Assembly: GCA_002377605.1 (NCBI GenBank) | Contig: DFQD01000152.1 | Span: forward strand, 1-22,860 | From: Gammaproteobacteria bacterium UBA3498 | Lineage (GTDB): Bacteria; Pseudomonadota; Gammaproteobacteria; Pseudomonadales; Pseudohongiellaceae | Direction of reading: 5' to 3' | DNA length: 22,860 nt | In this document: positions 1-7,054 of the stretch, piece after piece | Layout of the letters: each line of letters begins with the position of its first letter | How positions within the stretch are numbered: position 1 is the first letter of the stretch | Position numbers and translations under genes: made by a program | Notes under the pieces: model-generated | Seen by the model: the letters and a program-made list of their open reading frames with translations, nothing else | Told to the model about the DNA's origin: nothing | Databases searched by the model: none

Positions 1-2009
1 GGAATCGGAATTTCAGCCTGGGCTAGAATTTCTCCAGTGTGAAGGTCGCGGGCGTTTAGGTAGGGGTTTCCATTCTTGTTGAGTTCAGTGTCGCCCCTTA
101 GGTCTTCAGTAGTTTGGATCAGTAGATTACCCATTACCATTTGGATGGAATGGCCCGTACCGCCGGTGGCTGAAGTATCTACACCTTCAAGCAAGGGATG
201 ATTGCGAATGTTTTCGGGTGTTTCTCCAATTGGAATATCCCAGAGTCTTTCACCAGTGTTCATGTCGTAGGCTGCAAGGCCTTGGAACAAAGGTTTATAA
301 ACTGGCAGCCTATCGATGAGTGGGAGAAATTCTCTATTGCGACCTGGTGCCCAGGCGGCAACCGTTTCGCCAGTGGTTGGAGTGTGGCGTTCTCGACCCC
401 GCCAGGCTTCCTCAGACATACCCGGCAAACCGCGTTCTTCATCGACGCCATTTGTTGGTTCCATAAATGCTGGCGCACTGCAACCGCGCTGATGAGATGC
501 ATACATGATTCCGGTTGTTGGATCAGCTACGGGAGGGTGATAAATATTCAAGCCACCAACACAACCAACAACGTTTCGATAGGGATTGTCATGTGGATAG
601 GGAAGTGCAGGCACATAAAGACCGCCGATCTCAAATTCATTTAGGATTTGTTCTGCACGGGCTTTAAGTTCTGGCGTGTAATCCATTACAAACTCTTCGG
701 TAATGCCATTAATGATAATAGGATCCAATGGTTCTGGTTTAGTCGGATAAGGTTGAGTGGCAGCAGTGTAGTTTCCAGGAACCTGGGTTTGCATTACTGC
801 TCGGTCTTCAATAGGCCAGATTGGTTCTCCGGTTTCTCTATTAAAAGCGAAGATTAGTCCTTGTTTAGTATTCTGAATTAATGCTGGAATTTCTTCTCCA
901 TGCACATTTAAATCCATTAAGATTGGTGCAGTGGGTATGTCGTAATTCCACTGATCGCTGCGATGAATTTGGAAGTGCCAGACTCTTTCTCCAGTTTCCA
1001 CGTCGAGAGCTAAGACACTCCCTCCGAATAAGTTGTCGCCGGGTCGATGACCTGTATATGACTGAACAGTCGAGGCATTAGTAACCAGATAAACCATGCC
1101 CAGTTCAGGGTCTGCTGATGCAGGTGCCCAGGTGGACATATCGCCGGACCATTGCCAGGCGTCGTTCTCCCAAGTTTCATGTCCGAATTCACCAGGCCTT
1201 GGAATAACGTGAAATTTCCACAAGCGTTCACCAGTGCGAGTGTCAAAACCCATGATGTCACCAGGCACGTTTTCGATTCTAGTCTGGTCGTAACTCGGTT
1301 CATGGCCCACCAGTACTACTAGAACATCATTTACGACGATGGGTGGGGCAGAAGCCGTGACCATACCAATACGGCGCGGAATGCCATGATCAGGATCGTA
1401 AGGACCTTCTCTTTCTAACCAGCGTGGCCAGTCACTGACTAAGTGAGGAATTAGATCGACAACACCAGTATCAGAGAACGAACCAACACCAGTTTCTGTT
1501 CCCCAATTTTCTAGCGGTCTTCCAGTTTGCGCATCAAGAGCCCACAAGAAAAAAGCAGGGGAGGTGATATAAATTACACCGCGTCCGTCTACTTCTCCGT
1601 AAGCAACACCCTTACCAAAGTCAGTTCGAGGTGAGCGCAAATAGCGCATGGTTTCCGGTTCACGAAATGTCCATAGAGTTTCACCTGTTGCTGGATCGAT
1701 AGCTATAACCTGACGACGCTGTCCGGCAACTGTGTACAGAACACCATCTGCATAAATCGGAGTGGAGCGAGCGGTGAATTCTACACCAGGGCCAAAATTA
1801 TCAGCGCGCCAATGCCATGCAACTTGAAGATCGGCAAAATTGTCTGCGGTTATTTGAGTGAGATTGGGTGAAGCTCTTGTGTGACCAGCATCGCCACCCA
1901 AGAATTGCCAGCTTCCGTTTTCGGTGCCCTGTAACTGCCCAAAGCTATATGTGGAAAGAAGAAAAGCAAAAGGAGCAACTATCAATAGAATCGAATATTT
2001 AGTCTTCAT
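1..2009 (-). CDS. PQQ-dependent dehydrogenase (quinoprotein beta-propeller), 3' end cut by window edge
   Basis: Reading the minus strand from the ATG at 2009 gives an uninterrupted frame of about 669 codons running off position 1, so the C-terminus is missing. It begins with a Sec signal peptide (MKTKYSILLIVAPFAFLLST, ending near SFG-Q at residue 25). The mature part has repeated quinoprotein blade motifs of the type TGExLW: DPATGETLWTF, DTRTGERLWKF, DVETGERVWHF, NRETGEPIWPI and DMNTGERLWDI. The family folds as an eight-bladed propeller and oxidises alcohols or sugars in the periplasm using PQQ plus a metal ion. GHRPGDNLF and TKQG are shared with the quinoprotein at 14470-16476, so the two are paralogues. 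At the usual catalytic Asp position the motif reads WNYD, with Asn355, where the paralogue has WDYD. No CXXCH is seen in the visible part. Family assignment is firm; the substrate is unknown and activity is uncertain because of the Asn. Confidence 0.93.
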   Translation of the reverse strand, partial: MKTKYSILLIVAPFAFLLSTYSFGQLQGTENGSWQFLGGDAGHTRASPNLTQITADNFADLQVAWHWRADNFGPGVEFTARSTPIYADGVLYTVAGQRRQVIAIDPATGETLWTFREPETMRYLRSPRTDFGKGVAYGEVDGRGVIYITSPAFFLWALDAQTGRPLENWGTETGVGSFSDTGVVDLIPHLVSDWPRWLEREGPYDPDHGIPRRIGMVTASAPPIVVNDVLVVLVGHEPSYDQTRIENVPGDIMGFDTRTGERLWKFHVIPRPGEFGHETWENDAWQWSGDMSTWAPASADPELGMVYLVTNASTVQSYTGHRPGDNLFGGSVLALDVETGERVWHFQIHRSDQWNYDIPTAPILMDLNVHGEEIPALIQNTKQGLIFAFNRETGEPIWPIEDRAVMQTQVPGNYTAATQPYPTKPEPLDPIIINGITEEFVMDYTPELKARAEQILNEFEIGGLYVPALPYPHDNPYRNVVGCVGGLNIYHPPVADPTTGIMYASHQRGCSAPAFMEPTNGVDEERGLPGMSEEAWRGRERHTPTTGETVAAWAPGRNREFLPLIDRLPVYKPLFQGLAAYDMNTGERLWDIPIGETPENIRNHPLLEGVDTSATGGTGHSIQMVMGNLLIQTTEDLRGDTELNKNGNPYLNARDLHTGEILAQAEIPI

Positions 2010-2025
2010 GGCAATCCCAGTTATC

Positions 2026-2051
2026 AGGTTTATACATAAAGGTTTATACAT
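2026..2051. repeat. Tandem 12-bp direct repeat upstream of the left quinoprotein gene
   Basis: The 12-mer aggtttatacat occurs at 2026-2037 and again at 2040-2051, giving a 14-bp period. It lies 17-42 bases upstream of the minus-strand ATG at 2009, in the divergent gap between that gene and the lipoprotein at 2257. On the minus strand each copy contains TATAAA-like sequence. It could be an operator with two half-sites, a doubled -10 element, or a chance AT-rich duplication. The repeat is seen directly; the role is inference. Confidence 0.5.
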
Positions 2052-2256
2052 TAAAGAAGAAGGATTAGTACTTGAAAGTAGCATTGACCCTCTATTCCGA
2101 TCAATAAGGTTTCTGACTCTCAATCTGTTTAGCTATTCGTTTTAGTTTAGTTCTACCGGCCTAGGTGCTATATTTCTCATAATTTCAGGAGCGAATAAGA
2201 GCTCTGTTGAGAATTGTGCAGTAGAACTAAGACTAAATATTAAAGAGAGTGTCGCT

Positions 2257-2553
2257 TTGGAAAGGATAATTATTTTGTTGGGCGCGGGCTTATTGCTGTC
2301 AGGTTGCGAATGGTGGGAGGCTCAATACGATAATGGTGCAGGGATTCCAGAAATTCGTAGTCAGGCAGATGTAGATGCATATAACGCCACAGTCAGTTCA
2401 GAGGGTGAAAAACTGGTTTGTGATCGAGAGAGAGTGATCGGTTCAAACATCCGGCGGTGGGTTTGTTTAACTCAGGCACAGCGGGATCGCTTGGCTCTGG
2501 AGGGGCGCGATGCAGTTGATCAGATTAATAGCATCCTGCCTAACCTACAATAG
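2257..2553 (+). CDS. Small lipoprotein with a conserved two-cysteine motif
   Basis: The start is a TTG at 2257, preceded by the purine-rich stretch aaagagag at 2242-2249. The 98-residue product begins MERIIILLGAGLLLSGC, a signal peptide ending in a lipobox (LSGC, Cys17), so it should be lipidated and held at the outer or inner membrane facing the periplasm. The mature part has two cysteines in the pattern LVCxRE...GSxIxxxVC (about residues 55-71), followed by a charged helix (TQAQRDRLALEGRDAV). I recall this C-x(n)-GSxI-x(n)-C pattern from small proteobacterial proteins of unknown role; a disulfide is likely. Its C-terminal codons and stop lie inside a hairpin at 2535-2558. It is divergent from the quinoprotein to the left and separated from the next gene by more than 400 bases, so probably monocistronic. 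No function can be assigned. Confidence 0.8.
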   Translation: MERIIILLGAGLLLSGCEWWEAQYDNGAGIPEIRSQADVDAYNATVSSEGEKLVCDRERVIGSNIRRWVCLTQAQRDRLALEGRDAVDQINSILPNLQ

Positions 2554-2558
2554 GCAGG
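2535..2558 (+). terminator. Hairpin spanning the stop codon of the small lipoprotein gene
   Basis: A perfect 8-bp stem, cctgccta (2535-2542) with taggcagg (2551-2558), closes an 8-base loop and is followed by ttt. The right arm contains the TAG stop at 2551-2553. The T-run is short, so it may be a weak intrinsic terminator or a 3' end-protecting stem. Confidence 0.5.
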
Positions 2559-2997
2559 TTTGTCAGCGGCCCAGAGAGAAAGCTGCCTCGAGATTTATAA
2601 CAAATTCGAATTACTGCTTGCTCTTTGTTAGCAACGCGGGAAAACAAAGGCCTAACCTCAGTGGGCCTTTTTATTTCTGAAAGCTTTTGTTCAAGAGCTT
2701 CTGGCATCGTTCTGCAACCCTTTAAAAGATATAAAACCTGGCCATGTTCAGCTTCCCAGTTCCTAATAATTTTCCAATCTTGCACTGATGCTTGTCGGTT
2801 CTCGGCTTTCTGCTTGGTTTGGATTTAAGGCTAGTTTGGAGCGAGAGTTTCCAATTGATTTGTATCAACAAAGGGAATATCTGCTGCTGGTCAAAAAGCT
2901 AGATATTTAGCTATTGCGCTTGAGGTAATTCATTGATTACTCTTCAAAGCCTCTATTTAGCGATTCTCTTAAAAGAAAAAATTGGAGCAATAGGATT
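2554..2997. other. Gene-poor intergenic stretch
   Basis: 444 bases without a gene I can support. It holds a terminator at 2646-2675 and, near its right end, the leader of the next gene (ggag at 2984-2987, 10 bases before the ATG at 2998). An 81-codon minus-strand frame with a GTG start at 2785 crosses it, but it lacks a ribosome binding site and runs through the terminator. No convincing sigma70 promoter was found by eye for the 2998 gene. Confidence 0.6.
2646..2675 (+). terminator. Rho-independent terminator
   Basis: Stem aaaggcc (2646-2652) pairs with ggccttt (2664-2670) around an 11-base loop, and the sequence continues as ttattt. This is the classic GC stem plus U-tract form. It lies about 95 bases downstream of the small lipoprotein stop, a second stop signal after the 2535-2558 hairpin. 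Confidence 0.75.
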
Positions 2998-5184
2998 ATG
3001 CGATTTTCATCTGCGCTTCTTACGATAGCAGCAACTGCGATATTTTCCTTAGAGGCTTCGGCTCAGGGTGAAAATGATGGGTTTATTTCTGGTGCAGTGC
3101 AAAGTCAGAATGGGCCGGAAGCTGGTGTCTGGGTCATTGCTGAAACCAAAGATACACCTACGCACTTTGTGAAGATCGTCGTAACCGACGATCAAGGGCG
3201 ATTCGTCTTGCCGGAACTACCGGAGGCGATATTTCAGGTTTGGGTTAGAGGCTACGGACTCGTAGATTCGGAGCCCGTTTCACTCAGATCAGGCGCATCT
3301 GATGTTTCCTTAAAGGCATTTGTTGCAGAAGATCCACTATTGGCTGCCCAAGTCTATCCAGCTAATTATTGGTATTCCCTATTGGAAGTCCCTGGCCATG
3401 AGGAATTTCCTGGGACTGGCCCTGATGGTAATGGCATCTCAGAAGGAATGCGCAGTCAGGCTCAATGGATCGATATGACCAAGCAGGGTTGTCAGCTTTG
3501 CCATCAGCTTGGCAACAAGTTAACGCGCTCACTGGATCATTTAAGCCACCTTGATTTTGAAACCAGCTTAGAAGCATGGCAATACCGTACTGCGATGGGT
3601 ATTCGTGGACCTTTTATGGCCGCATTCGCTGGTCGTTATGGTCCTCGCGGAATGGAAATGTATGCCGATTGGACTGATCGAATAGCAGCAGGAGAATTAC
3701 CTCCAACACCTCCGCGACCAAGCGGTATAGAGCGTAATATAGTCATTACTCAGTGGGATTGGGGTAATGAGTCCTCTTATATACACGATGAGATAACAAC
3801 TGATAAACGCGATCCAACTATTAATGCTGGCGGTTTAGTTTATGGCGTAGATGGTGGTCACGGTTCATTGCTGGAATTAGATACTGAAACTCACGAATGG
3901 CGCGAAATTGTCATTGACGTCTTTGACAATCCCGACAATCCCGCAGTGACTCGTTTCGCTCAACAATTTCCGGTTCCATCTGTTTTCTATGGCGATGAAC
4001 CACTTTGGCAGCGACCTGCCGATCCGCATAATCCAATGTTCGATGAATTAGGTCGTGTCTGGATGACCACAAAAGTGCGTGGCGATATCGTGCCTGAATG
4101 GTGTCAGGAAGGATCAGATAATAAATTTGCTCAGTATTACCCGACTCGAAGAAGCACACGACAAGCATCTTATTATGATCCTGCCACTGAAGACTTCGGC
4201 TTAATCGATACTTGTTTTGGTACACATCACCTGCAGTTTGGTTTTACCGATGACCGCATGTTGTACTTCAGCGGTGGCGGGGATGTCATTGGCTGGATTA
4301 ACACCCGTATATGGGATGAAACCCATGACGAAAAATTATCTCAGGGTTGGTGCCCGATGGTGGTAGATACAAATGGCGACGGCGTTATTAGTAAGCCATG
4401 GAATCAACCTGTTGGAGCATTGCGCAGTCAAAATGAAGGTGGTGGCGGAGAGCTTCTTGTCGATTTCGACCCGAATCTCGATACAAGGATGAGTCCTGGT
4501 AGCTACGGTATTATTGTCGATCCCGTATCCAATGTTGCCTGGGGCGCTGGAACTGAGTTTCCCGGTCGGATCTATCGCATGGACATTGGGGATAACCCTC
4601 CTGAAACCTGTATTACTGAAGTTTATGAGCTTCCGGTTATAGACGGGCAGATCAATGCCTTCGGACCACGTGGTCTTGATGTAGATAAAACCGGGATTGT
4701 CTGGACTGCACTGTCCGGCAGCAGCCACCTCGCTAGTTTCGATCGAAGTAAGTGTGAAGTATTGAATGGACCTACGGTTGTTGATTCGCAACATTGCCCC
4801 GAAGGCTGGACCTTTTATGAGTCACCTGGTCCGCGCTTAAAAGGCACAACGGTTAAGGCAGATTTTCATTATTACAACTGGGTAGACAATTATAACGCTT
4901 TAGGGCTCGGTGAGAATGTGCCAATAGCTACTGGGTCCGGATCAGATTCCCTCAAAGTTCTTGATCCGGGAACTGGTGATTGGGTCGTAATGCGCGTACC
5001 TTACCCCTTAGGATTTTATTCGCGAGGATTAGATGGCCGCATCGACGATATTAACGGCGGCTGGAAAGGTCGAGCAGTTTGGGCTAACTACGGCACAAAT
5101 TTTAATTGGCACACAGAAGGTGGTAAGGGTACTACCAGTAAGATGGTTAAATTTCAAATTAGACCTGACCCCTTGGCTCAATGA
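2998..5184 (+). CDS. Exported protein: regulatory-like beta-sandwich, heme c motif, C-terminal beta-propeller
   Basis: The ATG at 2998 has GGAG 10 bases upstream. The 728-residue product starts with a Sec signal peptide (MRFSSALLTIAATAIF..., cleavage after EASAQ, about residue 23). Residues about 28-108 look like a carboxypeptidase-regulatory-like (Ig-fold) domain: ISGAVQSQNGPEAGVWV, then DDQGRFVLPELP. A CXXCH motif (CQLCH, residues 165-169) follows, suggesting one covalently bound heme c. From about 245 to the end, GGLVYGVDGGHGSLLELD and similar strands suggest a streptogramin-lyase-like or NHL-like beta-propeller. The combination resembles uncharacterised periplasmic proteins found beside quinoproteins; a role in electron transfer or substrate binding is inference. 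It opens the plus-strand run, 42 bases before the next gene, which has a strong ribosome site. No frameshift or truncation is apparent. It could be an enzyme; I cannot name a reaction. Confidence 0.85.
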   Translation: MRFSSALLTIAATAIFSLEASAQGENDGFISGAVQSQNGPEAGVWVIAETKDTPTHFVKIVVTDDQGRFVLPELPEAIFQVWVRGYGLVDSEPVSLRSGASDVSLKAFVAEDPLLAAQVYPANYWYSLLEVPGHEEFPGTGPDGNGISEGMRSQAQWIDMTKQGCQLCHQLGNKLTRSLDHLSHLDFETSLEAWQYRTAMGIRGPFMAAFAGRYGPRGMEMYADWTDRIAAGELPPTPPRPSGIERNIVITQWDWGNESSYIHDEITTDKRDPTINAGGLVYGVDGGHGSLLELDTETHEWREIVIDVFDNPDNPAVTRFAQQFPVPSVFYGDEPLWQRPADPHNPMFDELGRVWMTTKVRGDIVPEWCQEGSDNKFAQYYPTRRSTRQASYYDPATEDFGLIDTCFGTHHLQFGFTDDRMLYFSGGGDVIGWINTRIWDETHDEKLSQGWCPMVVDTNGDGVISKPWNQPVGALRSQNEGGGGELLVDFDPNLDTRMSPGSYGIIVDPVSNVAWGAGTEFPGRIYRMDIGDNPPETCITEVYELPVIDGQINAFGPRGLDVDKTGIVWTALSGSSHLASFDRSKCEVLNGPTVVDSQHCPEGWTFYESPGPRLKGTTVKADFHYYNWVDNYNALGLGENVPIATGSGSDSLKVLDPGTGDWVVMRVPYPLGFYSRGLDGRIDDINGGWKGRAVWANYGTNFNWHTEGGKGTTSKMVKFQIRPDPLAQ

Positions 5185-5226
5185 AAAAGTAGTATAAGCA
5201 AAAGAGTTTTTATATGGAGGATACTA

Positions 5227-5754
5227 ATGAGTAAATTTGAAATAGCAGGTGTATCGGTCGGAGTTTTAATACTCGCAGTTTTATTCGGCTGGATATTCAC
5301 CGCGCCCTATCTTAGTAACCAAGGATTAGGTCGCATGCCAGGTCTGATTATTGGTGGCACATTAACTGAATCGCCTGAAGATTTCACATCACTTAATGAA
5401 ACCGTGCAGGGACCGCTATTGATGAAACAAAGTGGATTTCCGCCCTTTGTTCATTACCTTTCTTGGGTCGGTACGCCTGAAGGTGTAATCACAGCAACTC
5501 GTCCGGATGGTGGACTATGGGCTCAGCGTGTGCGTGATCGTGGTGGTAATGGTTTCTTGCGCATTGGCGAAGAAACTTATGCCATGGAAGCTTTCGAGAT
5601 TCTTGATGAAAATCGATTACCAATGATGCAGCAGTGGGCAGACAAATCCGGCAGGCCATTGGACGAACCGCTCTATCCTGGCTCAGAACCATTGAATGAA
5701 TGGGAAGTGTTTTTTTGGAGGCCCAGAGGTATAACTGAGGCTGGTGGTAACTAA
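5227..5754 (+). CDS. Membrane-anchored protein of unrecognised function
   Basis: The ATG at 5227 has a strong ribosome site (tatggagg, 5213-5220). The 175-residue protein has one N-terminal hydrophobic segment (about residues 6-27, IAGVSVGVLILAVLFGWIF), likely an uncleaved anchor with the rest in the periplasm. The soluble part includes SWVGTPEGVITATRPDGG, then RVRDRGGNGFLRIGEETYAM, which could form a small beta-barrel. A distant likeness to deazaflavin/FMN split-barrel proteins crossed my mind, but I see no cofactor motif, so I do not assert it. It sits 42 bases after the heme/propeller gene and about 24 before the VOC gene, so it is very probably cotranscribed and may tether or assist one of them. 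Confidence 0.8.
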   Translation: MSKFEIAGVSVGVLILAVLFGWIFTAPYLSNQGLGRMPGLIIGGTLTESPEDFTSLNETVQGPLLMKQSGFPPFVHYLSWVGTPEGVITATRPDGGLWAQRVRDRGGNGFLRIGEETYAMEAFEILDENRLPMMQQWADKSGRPLDEPLYPGSEPLNEWEVFFWRPRGITEAGGN

Positions 5755-5765
5755 TAAAATTAAAT

Positions 5766-5770
5766 GGGGA
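5766..5770 (+). promoter_or_regulatory. Ribosome binding site that sets the VOC gene start
   Basis: GGGGA at 5766-5770 lies 8 bases before the ATG at 5779. It overlaps an alternative ATG at 5764, which has no comparable site, so 5779 is the better start. Confidence 0.6.
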
Positions 5771-5778
5771 AGCTAACA

Positions 5779-6873
5779 ATGAATACTGAAGTTGATAAAT
5801 TAAAGACTGCATTTAGCAAAAATCTAATTTCTCGGCGTAAGTTTTTAAGTTCCTCAGCTATATTGGCAGCAGCTGGCTATGGATTAGGCAACAACGGACG
5901 AACAGTTAGTGCGCAAAGGGCGCGTCAGCTTGCTGTTAACGCTCTAAACCACATGACTATTAGCGTGTCAGATCCTGCCGCTTCACTTGAGTGGTATCAG
6001 GGGTTGTTCGGGCTGCCTATAGCAGCCCGACAGGCCAACACCACCGTACTGCAAGTTGGTGAAGGTCCTCAGTTTATTGCGATTGGCGGTGGTTCCAGCG
6101 ATAACCCGCGCATTACCCATTATTGTTTTCAAATGGACGGTTTTGATGACTCCGAAGTAATTGAAATATTAGAAGAGCATGGCGTAGCTAATAGCGGTAC
6201 TTCCAATGCAATGGAATCGCGTATAAGACAACGTGGTGCCGACTTTGGTGGTGCACCAGGAGGAACGCCAGAACTTTATTTTGGTGACCCTGATGGCATC
6301 GTCGTACAAATTCAGGATTCCACTTATTGTGGAGGCGCAGGTGAAGCTGGAGAAGCCTGTTACGATGCGGTTGTGCCAGCACCAACTGAAGGATTAATCA
6401 AACTGAGGGAATTTAATCACTTTACTTTGTTTGTTGAAGATCAGTTACGTGCAGTCCAGTTCTATCAGAATCTATTTGGTTTTCAGATCGATACCTATCA
6501 GGGAGCGATGCCAGTCCTTAGAGTTGGCGAAGGACGCGAGTTCATTGCGCTTGCGCAAGTTCCTCCGCTTGCTGGTCGAATTCATCATGCTAGTCTTAAC
6601 GTAGATAATTTTGATGTCGATGAACTATTCTCCATTCTCGAAGGTTATGGTCTAGAGGTTCTCGGAGAAGGCGGAAGTGCTTCAGGACCATTGCAAGCCT
6701 ATGTAACTATCCGCGGGCCTGATCGAGGCGGTGCGCCAGGCGGCACTCCAGAGCTTTACTTAACGGATCCTGATGGCATATTGCTCCAGTTGCAGGACAT
6801 GAGTTATTGCGGTGGAGCAGGATATTACGGTGAGGAATGTGGCACGGTGGGTAATCCTACTGGACGCAACTAA
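5779..6873 (+). CDS. Tat-exported tandem VOC (glyoxalase/dioxygenase-fold) protein
   Basis: The chosen start gives 364 residues. A twin-arginine signal is visible: SRRKFLSSSAILAAAG (Arg19-Arg20), ending near TVSAQ, predicting export of a folded, probably cofactor-loaded protein. Two vicinal-oxygen-chelate units follow. Unit 1 has His58 (NHMTISV), His114 (ITHYCF) and the block GAPGGTPELYF...DPDGIVVQ within 157-188. Unit 2 has His214 (NHFTLFV), His270 (IHHASL) and the matching block at 317-348. The family binds a divalent metal and does isomerisation, lyase or ring-cleavage chemistry. The glutamate usual at the DPDGxxxE position is Gln in both units (Gln177, Gln337), which leaves metal binding open. 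Both units end in a YCGGAG motif, and Cys residues recur nearby. It is cotranscribed with the membrane-anchored gene upstream and followed by a hairpin. The fold is firm; the reaction is unknown. Confidence 0.9.
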   Translation: MNTEVDKLKTAFSKNLISRRKFLSSSAILAAAGYGLGNNGRTVSAQRARQLAVNALNHMTISVSDPAASLEWYQGLFGLPIAARQANTTVLQVGEGPQFIAIGGGSSDNPRITHYCFQMDGFDDSEVIEILEEHGVANSGTSNAMESRIRQRGADFGGAPGGTPELYFGDPDGIVVQIQDSTYCGGAGEAGEACYDAVVPAPTEGLIKLREFNHFTLFVEDQLRAVQFYQNLFGFQIDTYQGAMPVLRVGEGREFIALAQVPPLAGRIHHASLNVDNFDVDELFSILEGYGLEVLGEGGSASGPLQAYVTIRGPDRGGAPGGTPELYLTDPDGILLQLQDMSYCGGAGYYGEECGTVGNPTGRN

Positions 6874-6874
6874 G

Positions 6875-6908
6875 GTCAGGCTGCACTTTTAGAAAAACAT
6901 AGCCTGAC
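6875..6908 (+). terminator. Hairpin after the VOC gene, possible operon break
   Basis: Stem gtcaggct (6875-6882) pairs perfectly with agcctgac (6901-6908) around an 18-base A/T-rich loop, starting one base after the stop codon. No clear T-run follows, so it may act as a weak terminator, attenuator or mRNA-stabilising stem. The 181-base gap to the next gene fits a partial transcription break here. Confidence 0.5.
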
Positions 6909-7054
6909 TCTGGTTCAATTTAATAACTTCAATAGAATCTCTCTGGAGCCCTTTAAGGACAAGATTTTTCAGGGGTTTTGCGTGCTTTTTGTCACAAATC
7001 GATGCAACTTGCGACTACTCCACATGCCCTATCCAGTGCTAAATTAAACCTGAA

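Noticed and set aside
198..644. 148-codon plus-strand frame
   Set aside because: Antisense to the left-edge quinoprotein, whose blade motifs run through the same stretch.
1924..2145. Plus-strand frame over the start of the left quinoprotein gene and its promoter region
   Set aside because: Antisense to a firm signal peptide region and low in protein-like composition.
2540..2785. 81-codon minus-strand frame with a GTG start that reads like a plausible small protein
   Set aside because: No ribosome binding site, it passes through the terminator at 2646-2675, overlaps the lipoprotein stop, and has no recognised motif. Codon statistics or homologues could change this.
4336..4794. Long minus-strand frame of 152 codons inside the heme/propeller gene
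   Set aside because: It is a shadow of a well-supported gene with recognised domains on the plus strand.
7010..7054. Promoter for the DUF1592-type gene (ttgcga region)
   Set aside because: No -10 box at a proper distance; the match is too poor to report.
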